From assembly GCA_902727925.1 (NCBI GenBank), contig CACVAW010000002.1:1-49577 (forward strand): a stretch of DNA of 49,577 nucleotides. Direction: 5' to 3'. The notes beneath the pieces are model-generated. The model made no database searches. It saw nothing but the letters and a program-made list of their open reading frames with translations, and was not told the DNA's origin. This document shows, in pieces, positions 16,837-25,287 of this stretch (position 1 is its first letter; the number at the start of each line of letters is the position of its first letter). The position numbers were made by a program, and so were the translations under genes. Source of the stretch: an uncultured Campylobacterales bacterium (GTDB lineage Bacteria; Campylobacterota; Campylobacteria; Campylobacterales; CACVAW01).

Positions 16837-17893
16837 TAATTAAAAAAACGGGTGCATAAAAAGTTAACTATAGTTCGATATATTGGTAGTAAACAAAGGT
16901 TTATTTACAAATGGCTGTAAAAAAGTAGCAAAATATGTCCAAAATGTGACTCACAAGATATACAAAACAGAGGTTCAAGAAGAGGGATAAAAAGATATTT
17001 TTGTAAAGATTGTAAGAGTTCATTTAGTGGGACAAGACGATCAAAAAAGCTACAAGAAATCATATTTAAAGAGTATTTTTTACAACGCCAGACTTTAACA
17101 CAATTAGCTACCAAATATAATAGGTCAATACCATGGATAATGAAACAAAGAGATGAATATAATGTAGGTGAAAAAGTCCATAATCCAAGGCCGGTAAACT
17201 TAGTATGTGACGCTACATTTTATGAGAAGAATAGAGATAAGCTAGGTACTTTAGTATTTAAAGATGTAGAGTCTAAAGAGATACTTATCTGGAAACATAT
17301 TGACGGTGAAGTAGTAGAAGACTATAGACACCTAAAAGAAGAACTCATAACTTTAGGTTATACAATACAAAGTGTTACGATAGATGGTAAGAGAGGCGTA
17401 GACAAGGTATTTAGAGGTATACCTATACAAATGTGTCATTTCCATCAGAAGAAAATAATACAGCGATACATTACACTTGAGAGCAAAGTTGCAAGCTAGT
17501 AAAGATTTTAGAAGAATAGTTTTCAGATTAACGCTTACTACAGAAAAAAACCTCACTAAAAAACTAGATATTTGGTATGAAAAATATGAAGATTTTTTAA
17601 ATGAAAAAACACCTTCAAAAACTACTGGAAAACTTAGTTATACTCATCCAAAGATTAGATCTGCTTATAGAAGTTTAAGAACTCATTTACCCTACCTATT
17701 CACATATAAAAAGCATAAGAATTTGTATATTCAAAACACAACAAACTCTCTTGAAGGTGGTGTATTCTCTCATATGAAAAATATGGTTAGTTTACATAGA
17801 GGTCTTAATAAAAGTCTCAAGCTTAAATTAGTAAATTTTTATTTAGTCAACTATCTAAAAAAAGTCTAAACTATGCACCCGTTTTTTTAATTA
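16837..17893 (+). mobile_element. IS256-family (variant zinc-binding type) insertion sequence, inactive
   Basis: 1057 bp bounded by perfect 22-bp inverted repeats at 16837-16858 and 17872-17893; their inner part reads ACGGGTGCATA. The only gene inside is a transposase with two frameshifts. The flanking bases give no convincing target duplication (at most a TA), so this is an old insertion or has rearranged ends. It lies between the rhodanese operon and ispE and breaks no recognisable gene. Confidence 0.87.
16911..17869 (+). pseudogene. Transposase, IS256-type with N-terminal zinc ribbon, two frameshifts
   Basis: The conceptual protein starts at ATG 16911 (MAVK), then loses frame in an A6 tract at about 16919-16924. 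The correct frame runs to 17499 and encodes a zinc ribbon (CPKCDSQD...YFCKDC), the first Asp in LVCDATFY, the second in SVTIDGKRG, and the MULE-type CHFHQKK. A second shift, best explained by one extra G at about 17479, moves the remainder to the frame ending at 17869, which has the final catalytic Glu in NTTNSLEGGVFS. All three DDE residues are therefore present but never in one frame. The A6 tract needs a +1 correction, so it does not fit the A-AAA-AAG -1 frameshift signal. Not expected to be active. Confidence 0.85.
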
Positions 17894-18095
17894 TTACCGC
17901 ACCAATTAAATATAGCAATTTAAATGGCATAAGAGTACTATTTTTAGGGTATCATAGAAAAAATTATTTTCTATATTTTAATAGTGGAGTAATAAGTAAA
18001 AGATTATGAATATTTAACTTTTAAGTTTAGCCAATCTTTTTATCTAAAATGTTAATATTAGATATATTATTATATATTAGGAAATTTAATTTAAA

Positions 18096-18872
18096 ATGAA
18101 ATCAAAATCTTATTCAAAAATTAATTTATATTTAAAAATCATAGGTTTTCGTGAGAACTACCATCTACTTAACTCTAGGTTTATTCGTATCAAATCTATA
18201 TACGATGAGATCGAACTTGTAGCTAAACAAAGTCCAAGTAATGAGATATCTTTAATTGGTGACTTTGGATGTACATCGCAACAAAATATTATATACAAAG
18301 TAATAATCAAACTCCTTGAATACACAAAATCAAACAAATTAAAAAAATTTCTAAACGATTATCAAATACAAGTAACAAAGAATATACCCAAATTCGCTGG
18401 TCTTGGAGGATCTAGTTCAAATGGAGCTACTGTACTATCTATGATAAATGACACTTTGAATCTTGATCTTAGTTACGAAACACTAAATAAGATAGGTTCT
18501 TCGGTAGGTTCTGATTTGTCATTTTTCTTATCTGGCTATGATAATGCAAATGTTGGTGGATGTGGGGAAGAAGTAGTATTCTTTGAAGATGAGGCACTTG
18601 ATTTTGACATATATACACCTGATATCAAATGCTCTACTAAAGATGTATACACACAGTTTAGAAATACTAACTACAACCTAGAAGCAAATACAAAACTAGC
18701 CTCAAAGCTCTCAACTATGAAAGCTCGTGATATACTTCAAGAGTTTGATATAAGAACTCTTAATGACTTGTACAGACCTGCGAGTGATTTGTATCCTAAA
18801 CTTACAGACCATTCACAAAATAGATTCTTTTCTGGAAGTGGAAGTAGTTTTTTTAAGGGCAAAAGTGTTTAA
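18096..18872 (+). CDS. ispE: 4-diphosphocytidyl-2-C-methyl-D-erythritol kinase IspE
   Basis: 258 residues, the usual length for epsilon-group IspE. SYSKINLYLKIIG (5-17) is the N-terminal substrate motif and FAGLGGSSSNGA (100-111) the ATP-binding glycine-rich loop of GHMP kinases; GSDLSFFLSG is the third motif. It phosphorylates CDP-methylerythritol in the MEP isoprenoid pathway. The last codons overlap the GTG start of thiL, so the two are translationally coupled. Confidence 0.94.
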   Translation: MKSKSYSKINLYLKIIGFRENYHLLNSRFIRIKSIYDEIELVAKQSPSNEISLIGDFGCTSQQNIIYKVIIKLLEYTKSNKLKKFLNDYQIQVTKNIPKFAGLGGSSSNGATVLSMINDTLNLDLSYETLNKIGSSVGSDLSFFLSGYDNANVGGCGEEVVFFEDEALDFDIYTPDIKCSTKDVYTQFRNTNYNLEANTKLASKLSTMKARDILQEFDIRTLNDLYRPASDLYPKLTDHSQNRFFSGSGSSFFKGKSV

Positions 18873-19686
18873 TAAAGAAAGCTTCTTCATATCTCAAATT
18901 GAGAACAAACATATTGGCGATGATGGAGTTATTATCGGTGATAATGTCTATTCAAAAGATTTGTTTTGTGAGGGTATTCACTTCAAACGTTCTTGGATGA
19001 GTCTTAGAGACATAGCATCTAAATCAATGCTTGTGAACATATCAGACGCAATAGCAATGAATGCTACTCCTAAGTATGCTCTTCTAGGGCTTAAAATACC
19101 TAAAAATTTCAATAAAAACGATCTTGAGGAGTTATGGGCTGGATTTTCTACTACAAGCCAAAAATATAGTATAGAGATCATTGGAGGGGATACTATAGTA
19201 GGAAATACTCTTGATATATCTATAACTATAATATCAACCTCAAAGAGTCCGATATATAGAGACAATATCAAACAAGGACAACTACTAGCATATACAGGGA
19301 CACTAGGCAGTGTACAAAAAGATTTAAAAAGGCTTTTTCAAAATAAAGAGATATCTAAAACTTCAAAATTCATAACTCCTATCTTAAGACAAGAATTCAT
19401 GCAAAAAGCTAGTAAATATATAAGTAGCTGTATGGATATATCAGATGGATTATGCCACGAGCTACAAAGACTAAGCAAAGCAAATAAAATAAGCTATAAG
19501 TTCATAAAAAATCTAAATAATAATACACTAAGTAGTGGCGAAGAATACGAGCTAGTGTTTAGTTTTGATAAAAAGTACTTAAAAATCATCAAAAATATAT
19601 CTAAGAAAACAAAAACACCAATAACTATATTTGCAAAAGCCAAAAGAGGCTCATACAAACATAAGTTTAAAAACCATCATATATAA
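18865..19686 (+). CDS. thiL: Thiamine-monophosphate kinase ThiL
   Basis: 273 residues from the GTG at 18865, which gives MFNKESFFISQI, the normal ThiL opening; TTAAGGG lies at the right distance upstream. A longer in-frame ATG at 18763 would sit deep inside ispE and is rejected. GDDGVIIGDNVYSKDLFCEG carries the Asp residues that bind Mg-ATP, followed by VNISDAIAMNATPKYALLGL and the IGGDT motif; CMDISDGLCHEL is the C-terminal signature. The C-terminal domain is compact but complete. The enzyme makes thiamine diphosphate. Converges with the ABC exporter. Confidence 0.93.
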   Translation: MFNKESFFISQIENKHIGDDGVIIGDNVYSKDLFCEGIHFKRSWMSLRDIASKSMLVNISDAIAMNATPKYALLGLKIPKNFNKNDLEELWAGFSTTSQKYSIEIIGGDTIVGNTLDISITIISTSKSPIYRDNIKQGQLLAYTGTLGSVQKDLKRLFQNKEISKTSKFITPILRQEFMQKASKYISSCMDISDGLCHELQRLSKANKISYKFIKNLNNNTLSSGEEYELVFSFDKKYLKIIKNISKKTKTPITIFAKAKRGSYKHKFKNHHI

Positions 19687-19699
19687 TTGTTCAGAGGTC

Positions 19700-21418
19700 T
19701 CAATAATCCAACTTCTCTTTGAGTCTACCCTCTTCTAGTACAAACACCCTATCTGCTTGATCTATAGAGCTTTTTCTGTGTGCTATAATGATTGTTGTCA
19801 CACCACTTAAAAACTCTTCAAGTGAATGATGTAATTTTTCTTCTGTGAATATATCAAGTGAAGAGGTAGCTTCATCTAGTATCACAAGCTTTGGATTGCT
19901 TAGTATCATTCTTGCGATAGCAAGTCTTTGCTTTTGTCCACCTGAGAGCTTCACTCCTTGCTTACCTACAAGAGTATGTAGTCCTTTTGGCATTGCGTCT
20001 ACTTTTTCTTTTAGTTGTGCAATTTCGAGAGCTTGATATATTTTTTCATCACTTATATTTTCGTTAAATACAAGATTTTCTTTGATAGTAGAGTTAAACA
20101 CAAACGGGCTTTGAAGTACTGTAGCTACATTGTCACGCACTACTTCATATCCTATGTCTTTGATGGACACACCGTCAAAAAGTACATCTCCACTCTTCAT
20201 CGGATATAGTCCTAGTATGACATTAATAACTGTACTCTTACCACTTCCACTTGCTCCTACTATAGCAATCTTTTCGCCTTTTTTGACTTCTAGGTTTATA
20301 TCATCTAATATTTTTGTATCTCCATAAGAAAAACTGATATTTTTCAAGCTAAGAGTTGTTGTAGTTACACTATCAAAAGGGTTTTTTCTATGTTCATAAT
20401 CTACTTCTTTTTTCATAGATAAGAACTCATTTATCCTTGTAAGAGCTGCGTTTGCACTATGCCAAGCATACTGGATACCCAATATCTCTTGAACTGGTCC
20501 CATCATATACCAAAGGTAGCTAAACACAGCAAACATTTCACCAATACTAAGATCAGAGTAAAGAACAAGAAGCATACTTGTAGCCCTAAACACATCAAAA
20601 CTAGCCAAAAATATAGTAAAAGAAAACCTACTACTTGCCTCATTCTTCCAGAAAAACTCACCTGAACTTTGTCTAATCTCATCAGCTAAGAATGATAATC
20701 TATCAAAGAAGTTCTTACTCTGATTTGAAGCTCTTACCTGAGCCATAGCATCAAGAGTTTGTGACAAGGACTCACTAAACACTTCATAAGCTTTGTTTTC
20801 TTTTGTTTTTAGTCCTCTTACATTCTTTGCTACCCTATTTGAAAAATACAATACTACAGGATTAAAAAACAACAAAAACAGAGCCAACTGCCAATGTATA
20901 AGAAGCAGTATCACACTAACACCAATAAATATAAGTATAGAGATAATAAGTTTTGAGATTGTAGTACTAATAAACCTGTCAATAGTATCAATATCCACAA
21001 CAAACCTTGAACTCACAGCCGTACTTCCAAGTGTCTCATACTCACTCATTGAGATTTTACGAACAACTTTGAGTAAATCTTTTCTTATTTTGTATGTGAT
21101 GTTTTTAGCTATTATTGTGAATTTCTTGATTTCAAAAACACCTATTATTACTGTAAGTATTCTCAAAATTATAGTAAGACCTGTAACAACAGCAAAGTAA
21201 TATATAGGCACTTGAAGTGAGGGTGATACAAATTGATTTAAGAATCCAACTATATATGATGGCTTGTTAAGAAGTACTTCATCAACAAGAAGTGGTATGA
21301 TAAGAGGAACTGGAAGACTCACAAGAGCTACAAGAACAGCCAATATATTCGCTATAAAAAATTCTTTTTTGTGAGAAAGAATCATTTTCAAAACAGTCTT
21401 TAAAGTGTATTTTTTCAA
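19700..21418 (-). CDS. ABC exporter half-transporter (MsbA-like, permease fused to ATPase)
   Basis: 572 residues. An N-terminal domain with about six membrane helices (between 20 and 320) is fused to a complete ATPase: Walker A GASGSGKST (388-396), Q-loop Gln436, signature LSGGQ (491-495), Walker B LVILDEA (Asp515, Glu516) and H-loop His547 in IIIAHR. Everything needed for ATP hydrolysis is present, so it should work as a homodimer in the inner membrane. Families with this shape export lipids, drugs or peptides; the substrate is not visible. It is downstream of the RHH gene on the same strand, and a short relic of another ABC tail lies just upstream at 21429-21470. Confidence 0.88.
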   Translation of the reverse strand: MKKYTLKTVLKMILSHKKEFFIANILAVLVALVSLPVPLIIPLLVDEVLLNKPSYIVGFLNQFVSPSLQVPIYYFAVVTGLTIILRILTVIIGVFEIKKFTIIAKNITYKIRKDLLKVVRKISMSEYETLGSTAVSSRFVVDIDTIDRFISTTISKLIISILIFIGVSVILLLIHWQLALFLLFFNPVVLYFSNRVAKNVRGLKTKENKAYEVFSESLSQTLDAMAQVRASNQSKNFFDRLSFLADEIRQSSGEFFWKNEASSRFSFTIFLASFDVFRATSMLLVLYSDLSIGEMFAVFSYLWYMMGPVQEILGIQYAWHSANAALTRINEFLSMKKEVDYEHRKNPFDSVTTTTLSLKNISFSYGDTKILDDINLEVKKGEKIAIVGASGSGKSTVINVILGLYPMKSGDVLFDGVSIKDIGYEVVRDNVATVLQSPFVFNSTIKENLVFNENISDEKIYQALEIAQLKEKVDAMPKGLHTLVGKQGVKLSGGQKQRLAIARMILSNPKLVILDEATSSLDIFTEEKLHHSLEEFLSGVTTIIIAHRKSSIDQADRVFVLEEGRLKEKLDY

Positions 21419-21428
21419 AATATTAGTA

Positions 21429-21470
21429 AACCTCTTTTCTATGAGCTATTATGATGGTACATCCAATTTT
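21429..21470 (-). pseudogene. Relic of an ABC ATPase C-terminal tail
   Basis: Read on the minus strand in the frame one off the RHH gene, this piece encodes GCTIIIAHRKEVY and a stop. TIIIAHRK is identical to the H-loop of the ABC exporter encoded just downstream (residues 541-549 region), although the DNA has diverged. The match overlaps the RHH stop codon. It looks like the last remnant of a paralogous ABC gene removed when the RHH gene arrived. Confidence 0.45.
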
Positions 21471-21676
21471 GCTTTTTTAAAGACTTCTTCAAGCGTATAT
21501 ATCTCACTTTTATTGTCTTTTATCCTATCTATTGAAATTATCTCATCTAAAGTATCAAAATATCTACTTACAGCTTTTTCTACTAGATAAGTTCTTGTTT
21601 TACCAAGCTCTCCTGCGCAAGAATCAAGATAGCTAAGCAAGTTTACATCTAATCTAAAACTAACCGCTTTTTTCAT
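21449..21676 (-). CDS. Ribbon-helix-helix (CopG-type) protein, orphan antitoxin-like
   Basis: 75 residues from ATG 21676, chosen over an upstream start at 21715 because AAAGGG is well placed and the RHH fold begins at MKKAVSFRLD. The order strand (KAVSFRLD), helix (NLLSYLDSCAGELG), helix (RTYLVEKAVSRYFDTL) is the RHH DNA-binding fold, followed by a C-terminal tail EIYTLEEVFKKAKL like the toxin-binding tails of CopG/ParD antitoxins. No RelE/ParE toxin follows; the next gene is the ABC exporter. It may be an orphan antitoxin or a local regulator of that exporter. Confidence 0.78.
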   Translation of the reverse strand: MKKAVSFRLDVNLLSYLDSCAGELGKTRTYLVEKAVSRYFDTLDEIISIDRIKDNKSEIYTLEEVFKKAKLDVPS

Positions 21677-21768
21677 AGAAACCCTTTTGTATTTTATATA
21701 AATAATATTGTACAATATATGTTTAGGTGCGTAACTAAAAACTTAAAGAAATTTGTGTTTGCTTAACG

Positions 21769-22692
21769 CTACTTTCCTTTTGTAGCTATGACTACTCCAC
21801 TTGATACTACCATAAATATTCCTATCCATACACTAATACTTGGAATACTATCCCCTAGTATTATACCCATCACTATAGATATAGGTATAGTTGTATAGCT
21901 TATCACTCCTACAAGTCCAGCTTTTGCTTCTCCATATGCTTTGGTCATGAATATTTGTGCTAAAGTCGCACTTATACCAAGTCCTATCGCATATAACCAC
22001 ATAACGCCAGTAGGCATCACAAACCGACCCAACATAAAATCCAAACCCTGAGTATAATAAAACTCTGATATCCCCATAAGAATTACAGGACCTATAGTAC
22101 CTATTAACACAAATGAAAGTACGATAATTCTTGTATCGTAACTTCGTTTTAGCTCTCTTACTGCGTTATAAGCAAATGCTGCAAATATACCAAGAGCTAA
22201 TCCCATAAGGTTGTACTTACTCACTCCCATATCAGGTTGCATAATAAGCACTATACCAATGAACCCGACAAACACAGCCACCCAAGCATAAGTATTAAGC
22301 CTCTCTTTAAGTAAAAAAAACGCAAGTATTGCTGTAAATATAGGAGAAGCTTTGGAGTATGTCACAGCCTCAGCCAAAGATACATTAGCAATCAAATAAA
22401 AATAAAGTATAAGCCCAAAGAACCCCACCATACCACGGAATATAAGTAAAAATGGCTTCTTATTTACACTTTTTTTACAAGGAAGTTTCAAAAAACTAAA
22501 AACAATAAGAACAATACCAAAAACATTACGAAAAAACACAACCTCAATAGAACTCATATGAGCACTCAGTAGCTTCGCAAACGAAACAGTAAAAGCAAAA
22601 CATAATGATGCTAAAAGCATAAAAAATATTGCTTTGTTTATATTTTCTTTGATGGAAATTCCTTTATTTATAAATATCTCCTCTACTATCAA
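21769..22692 (-). CDS. DMT/EamA-family transporter
   Basis: Ten hydrophobic segments arranged as two EamA repeats; the first includes AFTVSFAKLLSAHMSSIEVVFFR and the family's LAEAVTYSKASPIFTAILAF, the second ISATLAQIFMTKAYGEAKAG and VVSYTT-like segments. Such proteins move small metabolites across the inner membrane. The start is unclear: a TTG at 22692 has no ribosome binding site and overlaps a toxin relic, ATG 22620 also lacks one and would cut into the first helix, while ATC at 22653 has an ideal AAAGGAA seven bases ahead. I give the longest frame but suspect 22653. Confidence 0.85.
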   Translation of the reverse strand: MIVEEIFINKGISIKENINKAIFFMLLASLCFAFTVSFAKLLSAHMSSIEVVFFRNVFGIVLIVFSFLKLPCKKSVNKKPFLLIFRGMVGFFGLILYFYLIANVSLAEAVTYSKASPIFTAILAFFLLKERLNTYAWVAVFVGFIGIVLIMQPDMGVSKYNLMGLALGIFAAFAYNAVRELKRSYDTRIIVLSFVLIGTIGPVILMGISEFYYTQGLDFMLGRFVMPTGVMWLYAIGLGISATLAQIFMTKAYGEAKAGLVGVISYTTIPISIVMGIILGDSIPSISVWIGIFMVVSSGVVIATKGK

Positions 22693-22903
22693 CTTTTAAG
22701 ATTTTTATTTCATCTTCACTCATATGAAAAAGCACTCTGTATTTTGATATTCTAACTCTATAAATTGGAGGTATATCGTTACCCTTTAGTCTATTAACGT
22801 CTCCATTAGATAAATCTTGAATTAGTTTAAATATTTTCTTTTGAAGTTTCTTATCATATTTTTAGAATTTTTTTTCAAAAGTTTTTGAATAAGATATTCT
22901 CAT
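22664..22903 (-). pseudogene. RelE/ParE-family toxin with an in-frame stop
   Basis: Reading from ATG 22903 gives MRISYSKTFEKKF, a TAA at 22862-22864, then KYDKKLQKKIFKLIQDL, GDVNRLKG, IYRVRISKYRVLFHM and a final KILKVDSRGDIYK. Both halves are in one frame and match the RelE/ParE toxin fold from start to end (about 80 codons). TAA replaces what is usually Leu or Lys, one substitution away. The ATG overlaps the stop of the TOPRIM gene (ATGA), and the end overlaps the frame of the transporter. No antitoxin gene is adjacent. Non-functional unless the stop is read through. Confidence 0.78.
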
Positions 22904-23751
22904 AAATCAAATTTGTTTTTAAAGTCTTCATTGAAAGTGAATTTTTCATTTTTTAATATTGATAAAATTTCTTTTTCATCATCAGCTTCTAGTATTAAAC
23001 TAGCCTGTTCTTTAAAAAAATCATTATTAAACTTATCAAGACCATAATACGCTAACAAGAACATTGGAAATCCACTTAAAACAGATACTTTATTAAAAGT
23101 TTCTATATACTTAATTTTTTGTTGATTGAATATTTCAAATTGTTTGATTTGTTTATCTGGAAATTGAAACTCACCATTAACAATAAAATTAGCTTTTTTA
23201 GAATGTTGCATTATTAACTCAAGCCAAATTTTTTTTGTATAATCATTAAAATGTAGAAACTTTTCATCACAATTTTTAGAATATTCTTTTTTATACTTTT
23301 GTTCAGATATTGCTATTGTTTGTGAAAAATTATCATTAGTCTTAATATTCCTTAATGCTTCCACCATAGGATAACTTACAAATAGTTTTCCCTTATCTGT
23401 TTCATCATTAAATAAATTTAACATCTTTAATAGTTTATCATCATCTGCATTACTAGCATGACCATCATAATCAAAGAAAAGATAGACTTCTGAAACTTCT
23501 TCTACATTAATAATTTCTTTTTTATCATTTTTAGGTTTTAAAAGAGTGACTAAATCTAAATCATCATCAAGTTCGTCATCAATAAAAAAGTCTTTATACA
23601 ATTTATAGATTACTGTACCATAAGATATAACAATATCCTGACTAAATTTTATTTCTTTTTTATCTAAAAAATATTGTTTCAAATTTTTAAATATTATTTT
23701 TTCTGTTACTTTACCTTCAAATATAAATAATATATATTCTTGTTTATTCAA
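22900..23751 (-). CDS. TOPRIM/RloB-like protein, likely nuclease partner of an ATPase
   Basis: 283 residues. YILFIFEGKVTEKIIF (6-21) places an EGxxTE motif like the first acidic motif of TOPRIM/RloB proteins, and VYLFFDYDGHAS (89-100) gives the DxD motif (Asp94, Asp96); SYPMVEAL (126-133) follows as in related proteins. Its start overlaps the end of the ATPase gene by eight bases, so the two are translationally coupled. Known two-gene defence systems such as AbiL and PARIS pair an AAA_15-type ATPase with an RloB or DUF4435 TOPRIM protein; I infer a similar role but cannot assign this pair to a named system. The stop overlaps the toxin relic start. Confidence 0.65.
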   Translation of the reverse strand: MNKQEYILFIFEGKVTEKIIFKNLKQYFLDKKEIKFSQDIVISYGTVIYKLYKDFFIDDELDDDLDLVTLLKPKNDKKEIINVEEVSEVYLFFDYDGHASNADDDKLLKMLNLFNDETDKGKLFVSYPMVEALRNIKTNDNFSQTIAISEQKYKKEYSKNCDEKFLHFNDYTKKIWLELIMQHSKKANFIVNGEFQFPDKQIKQFEIFNQQKIKYIETFNKVSVLSGFPMFLLAYYGLDKFNNDFFKEQASLILEADDEKEILSILKNEKFTFNEDFKNKFDL

Positions 23752-24856
23752 ATGAACCAGCTTTATACATTTTTTCTATATTATGTGCCTCTCTTAACTC
23801 TTTGTATGTTCTATCTTTTAAAGATGATATTTTCTTATTATCCATTATAAAATAGCAATCAGGTCTTAATATACGATTTGATATATTCGAAGTATTATGA
23901 GTAGTTAAAATAACTTGTACATTTTTAATTTCTTTTAATTTTTCTATAATCAAAACTGATAAGTCATGATGATAAAAAGCATCAAATTCATCTATAAATA
24001 AAAATGATGGTGTTTTATCACTTTTCATTCGTTGATACCAAAAATAAAATATACATAATGCTTTTGTCCCAGATGATGCAGCTTCAAAGAATTCAATTTC
24101 TCTTTTATCAAACTTAAAAAATATTTGATAAACTCCACTTATTTTTTTTGACCTTAAACTATACTCAAGCCCAGCATCATTCAAAAATTTTTCAAATTCT
24201 TTCAAGTTACCTTTTTTAACTATATCATCAGATAAGATATGCTCACCTTCTTCATAACCAATATAAAAACGTTCGTCTAGAGCTTTAGAAAACAACATAT
24301 TGTTAATAAAATCTTTAAATTGTTTAAAAATATTATTTTCAATAGTATCCTCCAAAATAGTGTTTTTCTCTATATAAGATATTACTGAGAGTTTTGAGTC
24401 TTTTAAATCTTTATTTAAACTTTCAGCACCTTTTGCAGATGTTGTAAAAATAGTACTTTCCCCTCTATCTACACTTGCAAAAATCTTATCATTAATTATT
24501 AATTTTTCAAATATTAATGTTTGAACATCATATTTTGTATACTCATATTCAACGATATTATTACCAAATGCAAAAACAAATTTAAATCTAACTTCTTCCT
24601 CAAAACTATTAGCACTTATATAATTATTATATTTTGCTTTTGATAAATATTTATCAGTTAAATGTGATATTAAATCAAATATAGCAAGACCTAAATTTGA
24701 CTTGCCACACGCATTGTAACCATAGATTAAGCCTTTATTTACAATACCATTTTTAATACAATCTTTATTAAATTCAAAATTACTTGTATCGCTTAAATCA
24801 AAAGTAAATTTTTCACCAAAATTTTTAAAATTAGTTATCTCTATCTTTTTTAACAT
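23744..24856 (-). CDS. AAA_15/ABC-type ATPase, defence-system-like
   Basis: 370 residues. MLKKIEITNFKNFGEKFTF is the typical opening of SMC/RecF-like ATPases; Walker A is GYNACGKS (46-53), an ABC-type signature appears as SSGTKAL (261-267), Walker B as LFIDEFD (286-292) and the switch histidine is His320 in LTTHNTSN. There is no long coiled coil and no TOPRIM domain in the same chain, unlike OLD nucleases; the TOPRIM part is the next gene. That arrangement is seen in AbiL- and PARIS-like abortive-infection pairs. AT content is high even for this window, consistent with transfer. Confidence 0.75.
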   Translation of the reverse strand: MLKKIEITNFKNFGEKFTFDLSDTSNFEFNKDCIKNGIVNKGLIYGYNACGKSNLGLAIFDLISHLTDKYLSKAKYNNYISANSFEEEVRFKFVFAFGNNIVEYEYTKYDVQTLIFEKLIINDKIFASVDRGESTIFTTSAKGAESLNKDLKDSKLSVISYIEKNTILEDTIENNIFKQFKDFINNMLFSKALDERFYIGYEEGEHILSDDIVKKGNLKEFEKFLNDAGLEYSLRSKKISGVYQIFFKFDKREIEFFEAASSGTKALCIFYFWYQRMKSDKTPSFLFIDEFDAFYHHDLSVLIIEKLKEIKNVQVILTTHNTSNISNRILRPDCYFIMDNKKISSLKDRTYKELREAHNIEKMYKAGSFE

Positions 24857-24947
24857 TTCAATACTCTTTTATTTTTAATACTATAATTCTATCATGTATA
24901 TTTTAGTTTATCCGTAAAAAAAATACAGCTAAAAGGCAAAATAATAC

Positions 24948-25051
24948 TTAATTTATCTTCTCCATAAACAAATCAACTTCATTTTATAAGTGCTTCAAGT
25001 TTTTTGAGTTATCTATTATGTACGTACATGATTCTAGTTTCTTTTCTATTA
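24948..25051 (-). pseudogene. Duplicated 3' tail of coaE
   Basis: On the minus strand this encodes IEKKLESCTYIIDNSKNLKHL, a TAA, then NEVDLFMEKI, against IEKKLELCTYVIDNSKDLKHLQNEVDLFMEKI at the end of the intact coaE about 335 bp away. The DNA is clearly related along about 95 bp and then diverges. The TAA replaces CAA. It has no start and sits directly after the small Cys-protein gene. Confidence 0.82.
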
Positions 25052-25107
25052 AGGTTTCGTCTAACTCTATAGTAAAAAAATTGACTATTCTCTATTTCAG
25101 CCAATAT

Positions 25108-25287
25108 TTACCTTTTTTTTGCAATCTGGCAGTGATAACAACCACTGTATTCATTATCTATATTATACCATTCATGTTCGCCAACATATTTTTCACAATC
25201 ATCTCCCTTAGAAGCTATACCCATATCAATAAGAAACCAAGGAAGAATTTTTCTAATTTTTGTTCTAAGTCTAAATGGTTGTTTCAA
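25108..25287 (-). CDS. Small CxxC protein coupled to coaE, unknown function
   Basis: 59 residues, below the size usually called. TTG at 25287 overlaps the coaE stop (TTGA), the same arrangement as rimM-trmD here, and GGAAAAG precedes it. The N-terminus is basic (KQPFRLRTKIRKILPWF); the C-terminal part holds Cys31, GEHEWYNIDNEYSGC and CYHCQ, giving a C-H-CxxC set that could bind zinc. The conserved feel of WYN-x-DN-x-x-SGCYHC reminds me of small uncharacterised proteins found in several proteobacteria, but I cannot name the family. Expression is expected to be tied to coaE. Confidence 0.6.
   Translation of the reverse strand: MKQPFRLRTKIRKILPWFLIDMGIASKGDDCEKYVGEHEWYNIDNEYSGCYHCQIAKKR

Noticed and set aside
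16911-16940. A-AAA-AAG programmed -1 frameshift in the transposase
   Set aside because: The heptamer is present, but the coding frame that follows needs a +1 (or -2) shift, so classical -1 slippage does not restore it.
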